64,000 nucleotides of DNA from Eledone cirrhosa (GCA_964016885.1 OZ024745.1:46094772-46158771); one strand, 5' to 3'; shown: positions 10,706 through 21,042, counted from the stretch's first letter. Translations and numbers: made by a program. The notes: a model not told the origin generated them from the letters alone.

Positions 10706-13700
10706 ATGGATGTGTTAAGAGTAGGATGTTTGAATGCACGTGGCCTGGGCTCAACTTGGAAGCAAGCAAAGCTTCTAAATGACCTCAGGTCATGTAGTAT
10801 AAATGTAATGGTTATCTGTGAGACTCGAATCAGCGTCATGCGGCAGCTGGCCCCCACCTTCGATGACTTTGAGGTGCATGCATCTCTCTGTCAACCTGGA
10901 GGTGGGGGTGGGGTTGTCGTGCTGCTGCAAAAACACCTGGGTCTTGCCGTACAGGTTGTGCACTCGGACCCGGAGGGTCGTTTGTTGGTGCTAGACGTTG
11001 GCAGTAGTGAAAGTGCGGCCTTGAGACTGGTCGCCGTCTACTCCCCTTTCGGAGCTGAACGGCCCGACTTCTTCCAGCGTTTGGAGACTTTTCTGGGAAC
11101 GTCGCGTTCCCTGCTTCTAGCGGGGGATTGGAATGACATCCTAGATGCACGTTGGGACTATGCAGGAGCATGTCCTAATAGAGGGGGGTGTAACAGCCTC
11201 AAGGGGTTACTCGACCGTTTTAACTTGGTCGATAGATATCGACTAGATTTTCCAACTGTGCCTACCTGGACTTGGAGAAACCACAGTGGTCAATCTAGAT
11301 CGTACTTAGATAGATTCTTAGTTAGAAGTAAGGATAGGGACATATTAAGCTGTCCAGAAATGCGCACGGTTGGCTACACGGATCACAAATTAGTGACCTG
11401 CGTGGTCAATCTCGAGAAAACACATAGACAGGGTCCCGGTTACTGGAAACTTAATTTGTCTTTACCGGCAAAAGAGACTTACAGAAACCGGATTAGCAGA
11501 TTAGTTAAGGAGAGGTTGACGGGTGCAATCGTCAACAACCGATGGTGGGCATCTCTCAAAAGAGAGATTAGAACAGAATCAATAAGTTATAGCAAGATGT
11601 TAGCTGCCAATAGGAATAGAAACGAGAAAGAATTAACAGGTAAATTAGAAGAGGCAATCAAGAGCGAAGATGTGGCCAGAGTGCTGGCATCGAGGACGGC
11701 CTTGAACCAGTTTTTCGATGCAAAGCATGAAGGCTGCGTCATTCGAAGTAAAATACGTGCTCTAGGTAATGAGGGGGCCAAAGCCGTTGGATGGGCCCGC
11801 GTGACAGAAGCTAAAAGTGGAAATCGATCCACCATCCGGTCGTTGCAAGACGAAGATGGACGAGTGATCCGGGAGCCTAAGCAGATGTGCGAGGCCTTTC
11901 AAAAGCACTTTGCCCGATTGTTCGGGGGAGGCGAGGGTCCGGGCCGAGGCGTGGATTTCGGTCCATACCTCGACGGCCTGCCGCGTCTCTCGAACAAAGA
12001 GGCAGAGTCCTGCGAGGGACCAATCTCGGCTGATGAGATCGCAGATGCGCTGAGCCAATGCAGCAGACGCAAATCTCCAGGTCTCGATGGTATACCTTAC
12101 GAACTTTATTTAGCAATGCCGGTCTTCTTCTCCGAACTCCTCGAAGCGGTCTACTGCAATTGGCAGCAGAACGGGAGAATTCCTTGTTCTGTAGCCAAGG
12201 GCGTAGTCACGCTGGTGAGGAAGGACGAGAAAAAGGGGGATAGTATAAATAATTTTCGGCCCATAACCCTGCTAAACACAGAGTTAAAGATTTTGGCCAA
12301 GGTGTTAGCAAAGAGGTTGGCGCTTGTCGTGGGTGGCCTGGTGGGAGATGCGCAGACATGTGCTATCCCATCCAGGTCCATTCACGATAACCTCCACCTC
12401 ATGCGATACATCATAGAGAGGGTTGGCAACAAACCCGGCTTCGGTGGGGCCCTGATCAACTTGGATCAGTCTAAGGCCTTCGATAGGGTCGACCATGGTT
12501 ACCTGGATGCGGTGCTAGCGGCGGCTGGGTTCGGTCCTGTTTTCAGAGGCTGGATCACTGCCCTACATAGCAACCACATCTGTTCTAGGATCAAGGTGAA
12601 CGGCTACCTTTCGAAGCCGTTCGAAATCACACGATCCATTCGACAGGGGTGCCCTCTCTCCTCCCTTCTGTACGTATTGACTCTCGAGCCTTTACTGAGG
12701 AAGTTGGAGTTGTTGCAGGGTATCCCCCTGGAACCAGGATTGAGCAAAGCGGTGTCGGCCTACGCCGATGACGTAACAGTAATGGTATCAACCGACTCGG
12801 AGATCGAGGCGATCGGTACCTTACTGGAGGAGTACGAAAGGTTGTCAGGAGCGAAACTGAACCGGGAAAAATCCATCGGGCTGCAACTCGGAACGTGGAG
12901 AGGCAAACCGATGCCTCCTGACGGTGTCGTCGGACACTGGACGGAGGGCCCGGTAAAGTTGCTTGGGGTCTGGTTTGGACCGGACCTCCAGGTGGAAAAG
13001 AACTGGAACGAGGTTACGAACAAGGTGTTTGCACTAACCCAGAAATGGGCCAAGTGTAAGCTGTCCCTAAAAGGCCGGGCGGAGGTGGCGAACATTTACA
13101 TAGCGTCCGTCACTTACTACCGCCTGACTGTCGTGCCTTGCCCTAAGGAAACACTCACCACCATGGAACGCATGCTCTTCCAATTTCTTTGGAAGAAGCG
13201 TCCTCCTATGGTGAGAAGATCCATCTGCTGCCAACAACCTTCGAAAGGAGGGCTGGGGATGCCGTGGTTGATGATGCGTAGGCACGCATTAAGGCTACGG
13301 CACCTACAGGTATTCCTCACTGGTCAACCGGTGTGGGCTCCGTTCGTGAAACGAGCCTTTCCGAGACTCGTCTCACTCACCGAGCTACAGTCCTGGGTCA
13401 AGCAAAGATCCGGAAAACTGGGAGACTGGCACACTGAGTGTGCTCAGGCGCTCAGGGCTCTCTGGCAAGCGGGCCGGGCCATCGGTGGAGAATCCACCTC
13501 ATCATTCTATAGAGGGCTGGTGGCTAGCAGGGGCGATGACACCCTTGGAGAGTCGCTGGACATGGAAGAAGACGAACTGGCCAGCCTGTTCGGTAGGACT
13601 TTCGGCCCAGGACCAATGGACAACTTCCAGAAGTCACTGGCCTGGCAGTGCTACCGAGGGGCTCTACCCGTTCGAGAGAGGCTCTACAGACACGGACGCC

Positions 13701-14143
13701 CGGGCAGGGATCCCTCAAAAAAGATTTGCCCTAGATGCGTGCGTCACGAAGAAACCGTAGCGCACGCATTGGTGCAATGTCCGGGCGTGGCTGATCTGTG
13801 GGGCTACGCCGAACAACTGCTGTCGCGGGTGGCGCCGATTAAATTGACCGCCGAGTCCGTGATGACAATCAAACCGCCTCCCCTCTTCACAAAGGAAGCA
13901 AAGGCGGTTTTTCTGTGCGTAATAGCCATGTTGAAAGAGGTTGTTTGGTGGACACGATTGAAAGGTCTGAGGTCAGGCAACTTCCTCTCTGGCCATAGTC
14001 TGGTCTACTTCTTCCGATATCACTTCGGAAGAAGGATAAGAATGGAGAGAGAGGTGCTTGGCCACAGGCAGTTTTATGAAAGGTGGGTGATAGTGGCGAG
14101 AATGGCTCGTGTAAATGGGCCTTCTCTGTATACCATCCTGTAG
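10706..14143 (+). CDS. ORF2: endonuclease / reverse transcriptase of Tx1-like LINE (1145 aa, intact)
   Basis: This enzyme nicks target DNA and reverse-transcribes element RNA at the nick. The first 230 residues are an apurinic-type endonuclease: 'GCLNARGL' near 7, 'CETR' near 38, 'GDWND' near 138, 'SYLDRFLV' near 198 and 'TDHK' near 224. The RT follows: 'FRPITLLNTELKILAK' near 517, motif A 'LDQSKAFDRVDH' near 588, 'IRQGCPLSSLLY' near 645, and catalytic 'YADD' near 685. A Cys/His finger ('CPRC', then 'HEETVAHALVQC') sits near 1007 in the C-terminus. The first ATG lies 33 bp after the ORF1 stop. No stop or frameshift was seen, so this copy may encode active enzyme even though its 5' end is missing. 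It is more GC-rich than its surroundings. Confidence 0.92.
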   Translation: MDVLRVGCLNARGLGSTWKQAKLLNDLRSCSINVMVICETRISVMRQLAPTFDDFEVHASLCQPGGGGGVVVLLQKHLGLAVQVVHSDPEGRLLVLDVGSSESAALRLVAVYSPFGAERPDFFQRLETFLGTSRSLLLAGDWNDILDARWDYAGACPNRGGCNSLKGLLDRFNLVDRYRLDFPTVPTWTWRNHSGQSRSYLDRFLVRSKDRDILSCPEMRTVGYTDHKLVTCVVNLEKTHRQGPGYWKLNLSLPAKETYRNRISRLVKERLTGAIVNNRWWASLKREIRTESISYSKMLAANRNRNEKELTGKLEEAIKSEDVARVLASRTALNQFFDAKHEGCVIRSKIRALGNEGAKAVGWARVTEAKSGNRSTIRSLQDEDGRVIREPKQMCEAFQKHFARLFGGGEGPGRGVDFGPYLDGLPRLSNKEAESCEGPISADEIADALSQCSRRKSPGLDGIPYELYLAMPVFFSELLEAVYCNWQQNGRIPCSVAKGVVTLVRKDEKKGDSINNFRPITLLNTELKILAKVLAKRLALVVGGLVGDAQTCAIPSRSIHDNLHLMRYIIERVGNKPGFGGALINLDQSKAFDRVDHGYLDAVLAAAGFGPVFRGWITALHSNHICSRIKVNGYLSKPFEITRSIRQGCPLSSLLYVLTLEPLLRKLELLQGIPLEPGLSKAVSAYADDVTVMVSTDSEIEAIGTLLEEYERLSGAKLNREKSIGLQLGTWRGKPMPPDGVVGHWTEGPVKLLGVWFGPDLQVEKNWNEVTNKVFALTQKWAKCKLSLKGRAEVANIYIASVTYYRLTVVPCPKETLTTMERMLFQFLWKKRPPMVRRSICCQQPSKGGLGMPWLMMRRHALRLRHLQVFLTGQPVWAPFVKRAFPRLVSLTELQSWVKQRSGKLGDWHTECAQALRALWQAGRAIGGESTSSFYRGLVASRGDDTLGESLDMEEDELASLFGRTFGPGPMDNFQKSLAWQCYRGALPVRERLYRHGRPGRDPSKKICPRCVRHEETVAHALVQCPGVADLWGYAEQLLSRVAPIKLTAESVMTIKPPPLFTKEAKAVFLCVIAMLKEVVWWTRLKGLRSGNFLSGHSLVYFFRYHFGRRIRMEREVLGHRQFYERWVIVARMARVNGPSLYTIL

Positions 14144-14355
14144 GTAAAGAAGTAAAGGAGAGGGGAGCACCTTCTCCATGTGCTCCCCGGGCAAAGGATT
14201 GCACACTTTTTCGGGGGTGTGTGCAACCCCCATCACGTCCCCTCCCTTTTGAGGTTATTTTCGATTATTTTCATGTTACACCCTTTTTACTCGATTATAT
14301 GTAAACTCCCCCTTTGTATTTGTCCCTTCTTTTTATGCCTTTATGGTAAATAAAG
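14144..14355 (+). other. 3' UTR of LINE copy A
   Basis: It carries a short inverted 'ggagcacctt...tgtgctccc' near 14163-14188 that could fold, a T/C-rich stretch, and 'aataaag' at 14349 just before the TCTA repeat. The last 60 bp match copy B in reverse orientation, which marks the true element end. Confidence 0.7.
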
Positions 14356-14385
14356 AAATCTATCTATATCTCTCTATCTTTCTCT

Positions 14386-14423
<38 letters not shown>

Positions 14424-14456
14424 CTACCTATCTATATCTCTCTATCTTTCTCTTTA

Positions 14457-14525
<69 letters not shown>

Positions 14526-14527
14526 TG
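14356..14527. repeat. (TCTA)/(TC)n then (TA)n microsatellite between LINE copies
   Basis: Two blocks of tctatctat and tctctc, with a nearly duplicated unit, are followed by about 50 bp of TA. It is bordered by copy A on the left and copy C on the right. Confidence 0.9.
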
Positions 14528-14873
14528 CAGGGTTATTTTACACCCCTTGGATAGAACAACCCTCAATACCAGGAACACTTTTTGTAGGTGTTCCTGTCTT
14601 CCCTCTGTTTATCTTCCTCAACCTACAGGTTTATATACAGAGAAGGCCCATTCACTCGGGCTATTTTCGCCACATTCACCCTCCTTTCAGCGAATTTACT
14701 GGGGTGCAGCACCTCTCCCTCCACTCTCACCTTCCTTCTGAAGTGATACTTAAAGAAGGGGATACGTTGTTGTCCGGAGAGAAAGGTGTTTGCTCTCAGT
14801 CCTTTTAACCTCGTCGACCATATTACCTCTTTCGCCATAGCCACCAGACAGAGGAAAACCGCCTCTCCTTCGT
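14528..14873 (-). mobile_element. Tx1-like LINE copy C (C-terminal fragment)
   Basis: On the minus strand it encodes the last ~90 residues of ORF2 ('AVFLCLVAMAKEVIWSTRLK', 'RVNGPSLYINL') and part of a 3' UTR. Its 5' truncation point lies exactly at the (TAGA)n tract at 14874-14907 that forms the 3' terminus of copy B. Its own 3' end stops at a TA repeat without the usual AATAAA tail. Confidence 0.8.

Positions 14874-14907
<34 letters not shown>
14874..14907. repeat. (TAGA)n tract joining LINE copies B and C
   Basis: About eight tetranucleotide units. On the minus strand this is the TCTA target/tail sequence following copy B's 'aataaagaaac'. Confidence 0.9.
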
Positions 14908-17212
14908 TGTTTCTTTATTAGCCACAGGGGCACAAAAGAAGGGGACAAATACAAAGGGGGAAGTTTACATACAATAAAAAACGTGTAAAATGTTATCACA
15001 AATGCAATTTAAAAATTAGTCGATTTTCCCCAATAGGGGGAGACATTACATATGAATAACACATACCCCCGAAAAAAAATGTGCAACCCTCATCTCCAGG
15101 CGTACGAAGAGTTTGTACTCCTTTCCTCTCCTCCTCCTTTTCCTCAACCTACAGACTGATATAGAGAGAAGGCCCATTCACTCGGGCCATTCTCGCCACT
15201 TTCACCCACCTTTCATAAAACTTGCTGGGGTACAGCACCTCTCTCTCCATCCTGATTCTTCTTCCAACGTGGTATTTGAACAAAAGAATCAGTTGTTGGA
15301 GAGAAAGCTGTCTGACCTCAGCCCTTTTAACCTTGTCCACCATACAACCTCTTTCGCCATAGCTATCACACAAAGGAAAACCGTCTCTCCTTCGTTTTTG
15401 AAGGAGGGTGGCGGTTTGATCATGACAATGGACTCAGTGGTCAACCGGATTGGTCCCACCCGCGACAATAGTCGTTCTACATAGCCCCACAGGTCGGTGA
15501 CACCCGGGCAGTGTATGAATGCGTGTGCGACGGTTTCTTCGCACGCACCTCGGACAGATCTTTTTTGCAGGGTCCCTGCCCGGGCGCCCATGTCTGTAGA
15601 GCTTGTCTCGAACTGGTAGAGCTCCTCGGTAGCACTGCCAGGCCAGGGACTTTTGGAAGTTGTCCATCAGTCCCGGGCGGAAGGTCCTATCGAACAGACT
15701 GGCCAGCTCGTCTTCCTCTACGCCTAGAGTTTCATCGAGCGCATCGTCGCACTTGCTGCGGATCAACCCTCTATAGAATGACGAAGTGGAGTCTCCACTG
15801 ATCGCCGGGTCCGCCTGTCAGAGGGCTGTGAGCGCCTGAGCACATTCGATGTGCCAGTCGCTCATTTTCCTCGGTCTTTGCTTGACTCAGGACTGCAGCT
15901 CGGTCAGCGAGAGGAGTCGTGGGAAGGCTCGCCTCACGAACGGGGCCCACACCGGTTGTCCGGTGAGGAATACGTAGAGATGCCGCAGCCTGAGCTCGTG
16001 TTTGCGCATCGTCAGCCACGGCAACCCCAGCCCTCCGTTGGAAGGGTGTTGGCAGCAGATAGATCTTCTCACCAAAGGAGCCCGCCTCTTCCAAAGGAAT
16101 TGGAAGAGCGCGCGCTCCATTTTGGTGAGCGTTTGGGCTGGACAAGGCACGACGGTCAAGCGGTAGTAGATGGCGGACGCTATAAAAGTGTTTCGCCACC
16201 TCCGCTCGACCTTTCAAGGATAGTTTGCACTCGGCTAAATTCTGGGTGAGTGCAAACACCTTGACCGTCACCTCGTTCCAGTTCTTCTCCACCTAGAGGT
16301 CCGGTCCAAACCAGACCCCGAGTAGCTTTACTGGTCCTTCCGTCCAGCGTCCGACGACGCCATCGGAAGGCATCGGTTTGCCTCTCCACGATCCGAGTTG
16401 CAAACCGATGGACGTGTCCCGGTTCAGCTTCGCTCCTGTGAACCTTTCGTATTCCCCTTCAGTAAGATGCCGACTTCCTCGATTTGCGAGGCGCTCGACA
16501 CCATTACTGTCACGTCGTCGGCGTAGGCCGACGCCGCTTTCTGCAGTCCCGGTTCCAGAGGGATGCCCTGCAAAAGCTCCAACTTCCGCAGTAGTGGCTC
16601 GAGAGTCAGTACGTACAGAAGGGAGGAGAGAGGGCATCCCTGTCGAATGGATCGCGTGATATGGAACGGCTCCGAGAGGTAGCCGTTCACCTTGACCCTT
16701 GAGCAGATGTTGCTGTTGTGCATTGCAGCAATCCAGCCCCTGAACACGGGTCCGAAGCCTGTCGCCTCGAGCACCGCATCCAGGTAACGATGGTCAACCC
16801 TATCGAAAGCCTTAGGCTGATCCAAGTTGATCAGGGCCCCACCGAAGCCGGGTTTACACCCTACCCTCTCTATGATGTATCGCATGAGGTGGAGGTTGTC
16901 GTGTATGGATCTGGTTGGGATTGCGCATGTCTGCGCTTCTCCCACCAGGTTCTCGACGACAAGCGCCAGCCTCTTTGCCAACACCTTGGCCAAAATCTGT
17001 AACTCTGTGTTTAGCAGAGTTATGGGCCGGAAGTTGCCTATGTCATCCCCCTTATTCTCGTCCTTCCTGACTAGTGTGACTACGCCCCCGGTCACAAAAC
17101 TGGGAATTCTCCTGTTCTGTTGCCAGTTGCAGTAGACCGCTTCCAGGAGACCGGAGAATAAGTTCGGCATTGCTACGTAAAATTCGTAGAGTAGACCGTC
17201 GAGATCGCTCGT
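14908..17212 (-). mobile_element. Tx1-like LINE copy B (5'-truncated, broken ORF2)
   Basis: The minus strand carries the RT part of ORF2 (17170-16424: 'FRPITLLNTELQILAK', 'LDQPKAFDRVDH', 'YADD') and then frameshifted pieces down to 15149. Residues clearly align with copy A from its residue ~458 to the end. At least four frameshifts break it. The 3' UTR ends in 'ggctaataaagaaac' followed by TATC units. It is 5'-truncated near 17212. Divergence from copy A is substantial, so it is an older insertion or a sister subfamily. Confidence 0.85.
15149..17170 (-). pseudogene. Broken ORF2 of LINE copy B
   Basis: Successive minus-strand frames cover RT palm (17170-16424), thumb/connection (16637-15771) and C-terminal finger and tail (15766-15149, including 'ICPRCVRR' and 'RVNGPSLYISL'). 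The order is the same as in copy A but the frames are shifted between blocks. Confidence 0.85.
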
Positions 17213-17296
17213 TATATGTAAGGTAAACTGACGGGCTTACATCTAACAGAAATATCACCACTCTATAACCTTAAAATATCGAGTACTCAGTTGAAT

Positions 17297-17420
17297 AATT
17301 GTTTCTACTTTAGGCACAAGGCCAGAAATTACCCAGTGCATTACTGGTACTTTATTTTATCGACCCCGTAAGGATGAAAGGCAAAGTCAACCTCGGCGGG
17401 ATTTGAACTCAGACCGTATA
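17297..17420 (-). repeat. OK/OR-type SINE, head-truncated
   Basis: It runs from 'aattgtttctactttaggc' through 'ggatttgaactcagaccgta', then stops. The A-box half is missing, which is a usual 5' truncation. Confidence 0.85.
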
Positions 17421-17870
17421 ATGGTAGTATTAATCGCTTGACAAATGTATGTATACACCTGTATGTGTATATACCTATACGTGTATACACCTATATTTGA
17501 ATTTAGCATTGAACTTAATGAAATTAGAACTCATATTCATTCACTGAATTACTTGTTTATTTAGTTAATATCTTTATTACTGTTCTAGTTTGTATCTTGA
17601 GCTCAAGTTCATTATGCATAGCACGCAGGTATCCTGAAAGAAGATCCTTCTGTTCCTTTCACCTTACACAAAGGTACCCATCACACCTATCACGACTATC
17701 ACATTAGTGGTTTAACAATCATTCAAGAAGAAAGTGTACTAAAACATACTTATCCCATAAATAGCTACACGATAGTTGAGGTTTGACAGTAAACATCAAT
17801 ATCCGCATACCTTATTTTCATTTCCTAGATAGACAGATAGATAAAAAGAATATTATATATATATATACTC

Positions 17871-17871
<1 letters not shown>

Positions 17872-17930
<59 letters not shown>
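17872..17930. repeat. (TA)n microsatellite
   Basis: Pure TA tract flanking the palindrome on its left. A shorter TA tract flanks the related sequence on the right at about 18120-18142. Confidence 0.9.
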
Positions 17931-17931
<1 letters not shown>

Positions 17932-18136
17932 AACGAGTAGGACCCCGACGGCTGAGCTCAAGCCGTTTCGACGGCTAATTCTTGTCCAGAATTAGCCGTC
18001 GAAACGGCTTGAGCTCAGCCGTCGGGGTCCTACTCGTTCCTATTACCCACTCTACTACCCTAAGTATTGAGTACTTTGGTGCGTTATGGTCCGCCTGGTT
18101 CCTTACCACATTTCCTTCGTTATATATATATATATA
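17931..18136. repeat. Perfect palindrome (52-bp arms, 5-nt loop) of a repeat end carrying GAAAC-hairpin-GTC
   Basis: 17931-17982 is the exact reverse complement of 17988-18039, with loop tgtcc. Each arm contains GAAAC, 'ggcttgagctcagcc', then GTC (18001-18005 and 18021-18023 on the right arm). The 5-bp stem ACGGC/GCCGU followed by C is what a hammerhead stem III and cleavage site look like. The CUGANGA half is not visible. The right flank (to 18136) continues 'cccactctactaccctaag' and ends in TA repeat, as does the copy at 60.7 kb. Confidence 0.75.
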
Positions 18137-18324
18137 TATATACGATATATTAACAAATGGAAACTATATTTATAAAAGCATATTTATTTCATTATACATA
18201 TTTCAAGGACACCAAGTTAAATTATGCTGTGCTCTCATCAGATAAAATATAATATAGAGCACTTTTATAAATAATTATTGACATACCCTTAAAGAATGCG
18301 ACCATTTCTGTTGGAAGCTTCCAT

Positions 18325-18628
<304 letters not shown>

Positions 18629-18630
<2 letters not shown>

Positions 18631-18805
18631 TGGGTTGGCAGTATCGGTAGAGGGTCGGACGCCATGCTTTGACGCATAGAGTTACGGCCTTTGCCATTCT
18701 GAGTTCAAATCCCACCGAGGTTAACTTTGCCTTTCATCCTTACGGGGTCGATAAAATAAAGTACCAGTAATGCACTGGGTAAGTGCCAAAAGTAGAAACA
18801 ATTAT
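18629..18805 (+). repeat. OK/OR-type SINE with small internal deletion
   Basis: Complete head and middle. The tail lacks the usual 'attgctggccttg' block, reading 'ctgggtaagtgccaaaagta' instead. It is flanked by TA repeat on both sides. Confidence 0.9.
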
Positions 18806-19002
18806 ATATATATATATATATATTCTTTAATATGGTTAAGTGAAGAGTTTCACCTGTGTCCACATATGTAATATGCGTGTGGGGGGGGGGGGGGTCTTCC
18901 TGTGCCACTCCGTTTTTTTATCTATTCCAATGCAATCAACACACCCGAAATTAACATCCGTTTGTTATTTTTATTCATAGCATTAAATATTAGGTGAGGC
19001 GG

Positions 19003-19085
19003 ATGAATTGATAATATCAGAAGGGAACCGAATAACATGCCTTGCGGTATGTAGTTACTTCCTTTTGTAATCCGAGTTTAAACTG
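19003..19085 (+). repeat. Degenerate SINE head
   Basis: 'gatgaattgataatatcag', 'catgccttgcggtatgtagt' and 'ccgagtttaaa' align with the OK/OR SINE head, with many changes. No tail is seen. Confidence 0.5.
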
Positions 19086-19269
19086 TATTAACGAAATCAA
19101 CATCCACACAATGGATGAGCAGCATATTTATTCCGATCACGAAGAAATCGAAGAAATCATATTAGAACGGCCGTCCTTCTCTTTGAAGCATCTCGCTAAA
19201 GGCAACGCGGTGGAGAACATGGCCTGCGAGATTATACACCCGCCCGTTACCCCATTCCGTGTATACTAG

Positions 19270-19440
19270 ACTTCTCGGCCCAATTTTCTTAAAAATCGTC
19301 TTCACCCGAGGTTATCATCAAATACCTGTACAAGATGATAGTATTCCTAAGACAGCTGTTATCACTCCCTTCAAACTGTATCAATTTCTACATATACATT
19401 TACGGCTAAAAAACGCAATCCTTTCAATGCTTGATGAACA
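19270..19440 (+). pseudogene. Ty3/gypsy-type reverse transcriptase remnant
   Basis: The frame reads 'FTRGYHQIPVQDDSIPKTAV' and then 'ITPFKLYQFL'. This matches the strongly conserved 'L-x-x-GYHQI-x-V...KTAF-x-T-x-x-GLYEF' block of Ty3/gypsy RT. Several key residues have changed: the usual catalytic Asp before the block is Val, and the later 'PFGL-x-NA' is 'HLRLKNA'. No LTR, protease or integrase is seen nearby. This is an old fragment. Confidence 0.7.
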
Positions 19441-19471
19441 CTGTGCACATGGGTCTAGATATTGTAATTAC

Positions 19472-19790
19472 AAAGGAATGAGCCCTCTATATATAAACAT
19501 AGAGATATTTTATATTACTTTATATACATACCAACTAAGCATATGTTTTTATTGGTACTCAGAGTTTCATGATGGTATCTCATTACTCGTAGCAGTTTAA
19601 TATAGCGTGCCGTAAGCATATATATTTTTTTCACAAAGGCTGAAGATTGATGGTGTACGCTAGATTAATCTGCTACGAATAATCGGATAATATTATGAAA
19701 CTCTGAATACCAAGAAAAATATATGCTTAGTTGGTATGTATATTAAGTAATATAAAATATCTCTGTTTACATATACAGGGATCATTCTTT
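19472..19790. repeat. Imperfect inverted repeat (foldback), ~120-bp arms
   Basis: The left arm (about 19472-19608), containing 'cataccaactaagcatat', is the reverse complement of the right arm (about 19657-19790), containing 'atatgcttagttggtatg', with roughly 10% mismatches. The loop is about 50 nt. Its right side reads 'ggctgaagattgatgg', reminiscent of the CTGAAGA motif in other foldbacks here, but no GAAA follows in place. Confidence 0.7.
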
Positions 19791-19950
19791 CGTGATTCCA
19801 AAGCACATTCAGCAACGATATATGTGTGTGCGTGTGTGTGTGTGTGTGATAGAGAGAGAGAGTAACATTATTAAGTAATATATATCAAGTGTATATTAAG
19901 TAATATATATAATGTATATAAAGTAATATATATATATAGCAAAATAGATA

Positions 19951-20061
19951 TAGAAATTGCTTCTACAGGACTAGAACTGTTTCATTCGAAGAAAATCGTG
20001 GGAGCTTTCCTGATGATTTCCTTCGAATGAAACAGTTTTAGTCCTGTAGAAGCCATTTCTA
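19951..20061. repeat. Foldback repeat with hammerhead-like motif
   Basis: Arms 19951-19991 and 20020-20061 are inverted copies of 'tctacaggactagaactg'-type sequence. The plus strand carries CTGATGA (20010-20016), GAAAC (20029-20033) and GTC (20041-20043). The same core recurs at 37383-37417 (+) and 20196-20163 (-). Core order and spacing suit a hammerhead with a tiny stem III. Confidence 0.6.
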
Positions 20062-20139
20062 TATAGAATATGTTGTTCAAAAGAACATCTATTTTATTAA
20101 TATTTGTATTTTAATATATATATATATATATATAATATA

Positions 20140-20205
20140 GAAATGGTTTCTACATTCTACAGGACTAGAACTGTTTCATTTGGGAGAAATCATCAGGAAA
20201 CCCCT
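20140..20205 (-). repeat. Second copy of the CTGATGA...GAAAC...GTC repeat end
   Basis: The minus strand holds CTGATGA (20196-20190), GAAAC (20177-20173) and GTC (20165-20163), followed by 'ctgtagaatgtagaaacc'. The surrounding sequence matches the repeat at 19951-20061. Confidence 0.6.
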
Positions 20206-20737
20206 CTCTGCTATGTATTGAGTACCTTACTTTCTGTGGTTACCCCCGATTGAACCCGGGATAAACATATATATATATGTGTGTGTGTATGTGTGTGTAT
20301 GTATATATGTGTATATGTACATATGTATATATGTGTGTATATGTATATATGTATATATGTATATATATATATATATGGAAAATGAAATGAGACAAAGAAG
20401 TAAATAAATGCGAAATAAATGCTAGGTGATCATAGCCAAAATAAGGTAGGTCTATTTGTACTTTTAAACGTGACAGGGAGATGGGTGAAACGAAGAAAGA
20501 ATGGAGATGGAAAAGGAAGAAATAGAGAGAGGGGGAGAGATGGAGAGAGAAATAGAATGACATAGGGTTGAAAGAAACAAAAGAACAGAGGTGGGGTAGA
20601 GAATGATATATTTTAGAAAGGATTGGCTTTCGTTGTTGGTCTAATGTCTAACGAGTAAAATGTGATTATTTTCCTAGGAAAACATGCACTATAGCTATAA
20701 TCTCTCAATGTTTACGTAGACGTATATGTGTGTGAAA

Positions 20738-20945
20738 GGCGGCCATTTGATAGAGTCGTTAGAATATCGGATAGAATGTTTTGCGGTGTTCACTTTGTCT
20801 TTCTACTCTCTGACTTCAAATCTCGCCGAGGTCAACTTTGCCTTTCATCCATTCGAGATCGATAAAAAGAAAAATGTAACAGTTGGGAACTGGAGTCGAT
20901 TCTTCTATATCACTTTCTCACTTCCATTCTATCACTCTCACTACC
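20738..20945 (+). repeat. Second-subfamily tRNA-SINE (longer body type)
   Basis: The head 'ttgatagagtcgttagaata' and 'gacttcaaatctcgccgagg' resembles OK/OR SINEs but has a different body ('ggagtcgattcttc'), as in 22161-22457 and 59301-59625. It is truncated or merges into a TG tract. Confidence 0.65.
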
Positions 20946-20970
20946 ATTCTGTTACGAGACCATGCGCGCG

Positions 20971-20971
20971 C

Positions 20972-21040
<69 letters not shown>
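20971..21040. repeat. (TG)n microsatellite
   Basis: About 30 TG units with one TA interruption, preceded by a short GC alternation 'gcgcgcgcg'. Confidence 0.95.

Positions 21041-21042
<2 letters not shown>

Larger units (their letters stand above)
9560..14355 (+). mobile_element. Tx1/L1-like non-LTR retrotransposon, copy A (5'-truncated, ORF2 intact)
   Basis: The order is a partial ORF1 with CCHC knuckle, a 33-bp gap, an endonuclease-RT ORF2, a 3' UTR of about 200 bp, and 'ggtaaataaagaaa' leading directly into 'tctatctatatctctc'. The 5' boundary is also in ctatctat/tctctc microsatellite (9495-9560). The 3' end has no poly(A) and passes from a polyadenylation-like AATAAA straight into TCTA/TC repeat. 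Some Tx1-group elements are known to insert specifically into microsatellites. Copies B, C and D in this window belong to the same or a sister family. Confidence 0.88.

Noticed and set aside
17931..18039. Complete hammerhead ribozyme
   Set aside because: Only the GAAAC-stem-GUC half is visible. No CUGANGA box was found in the proper place, so I report it as a motif only.
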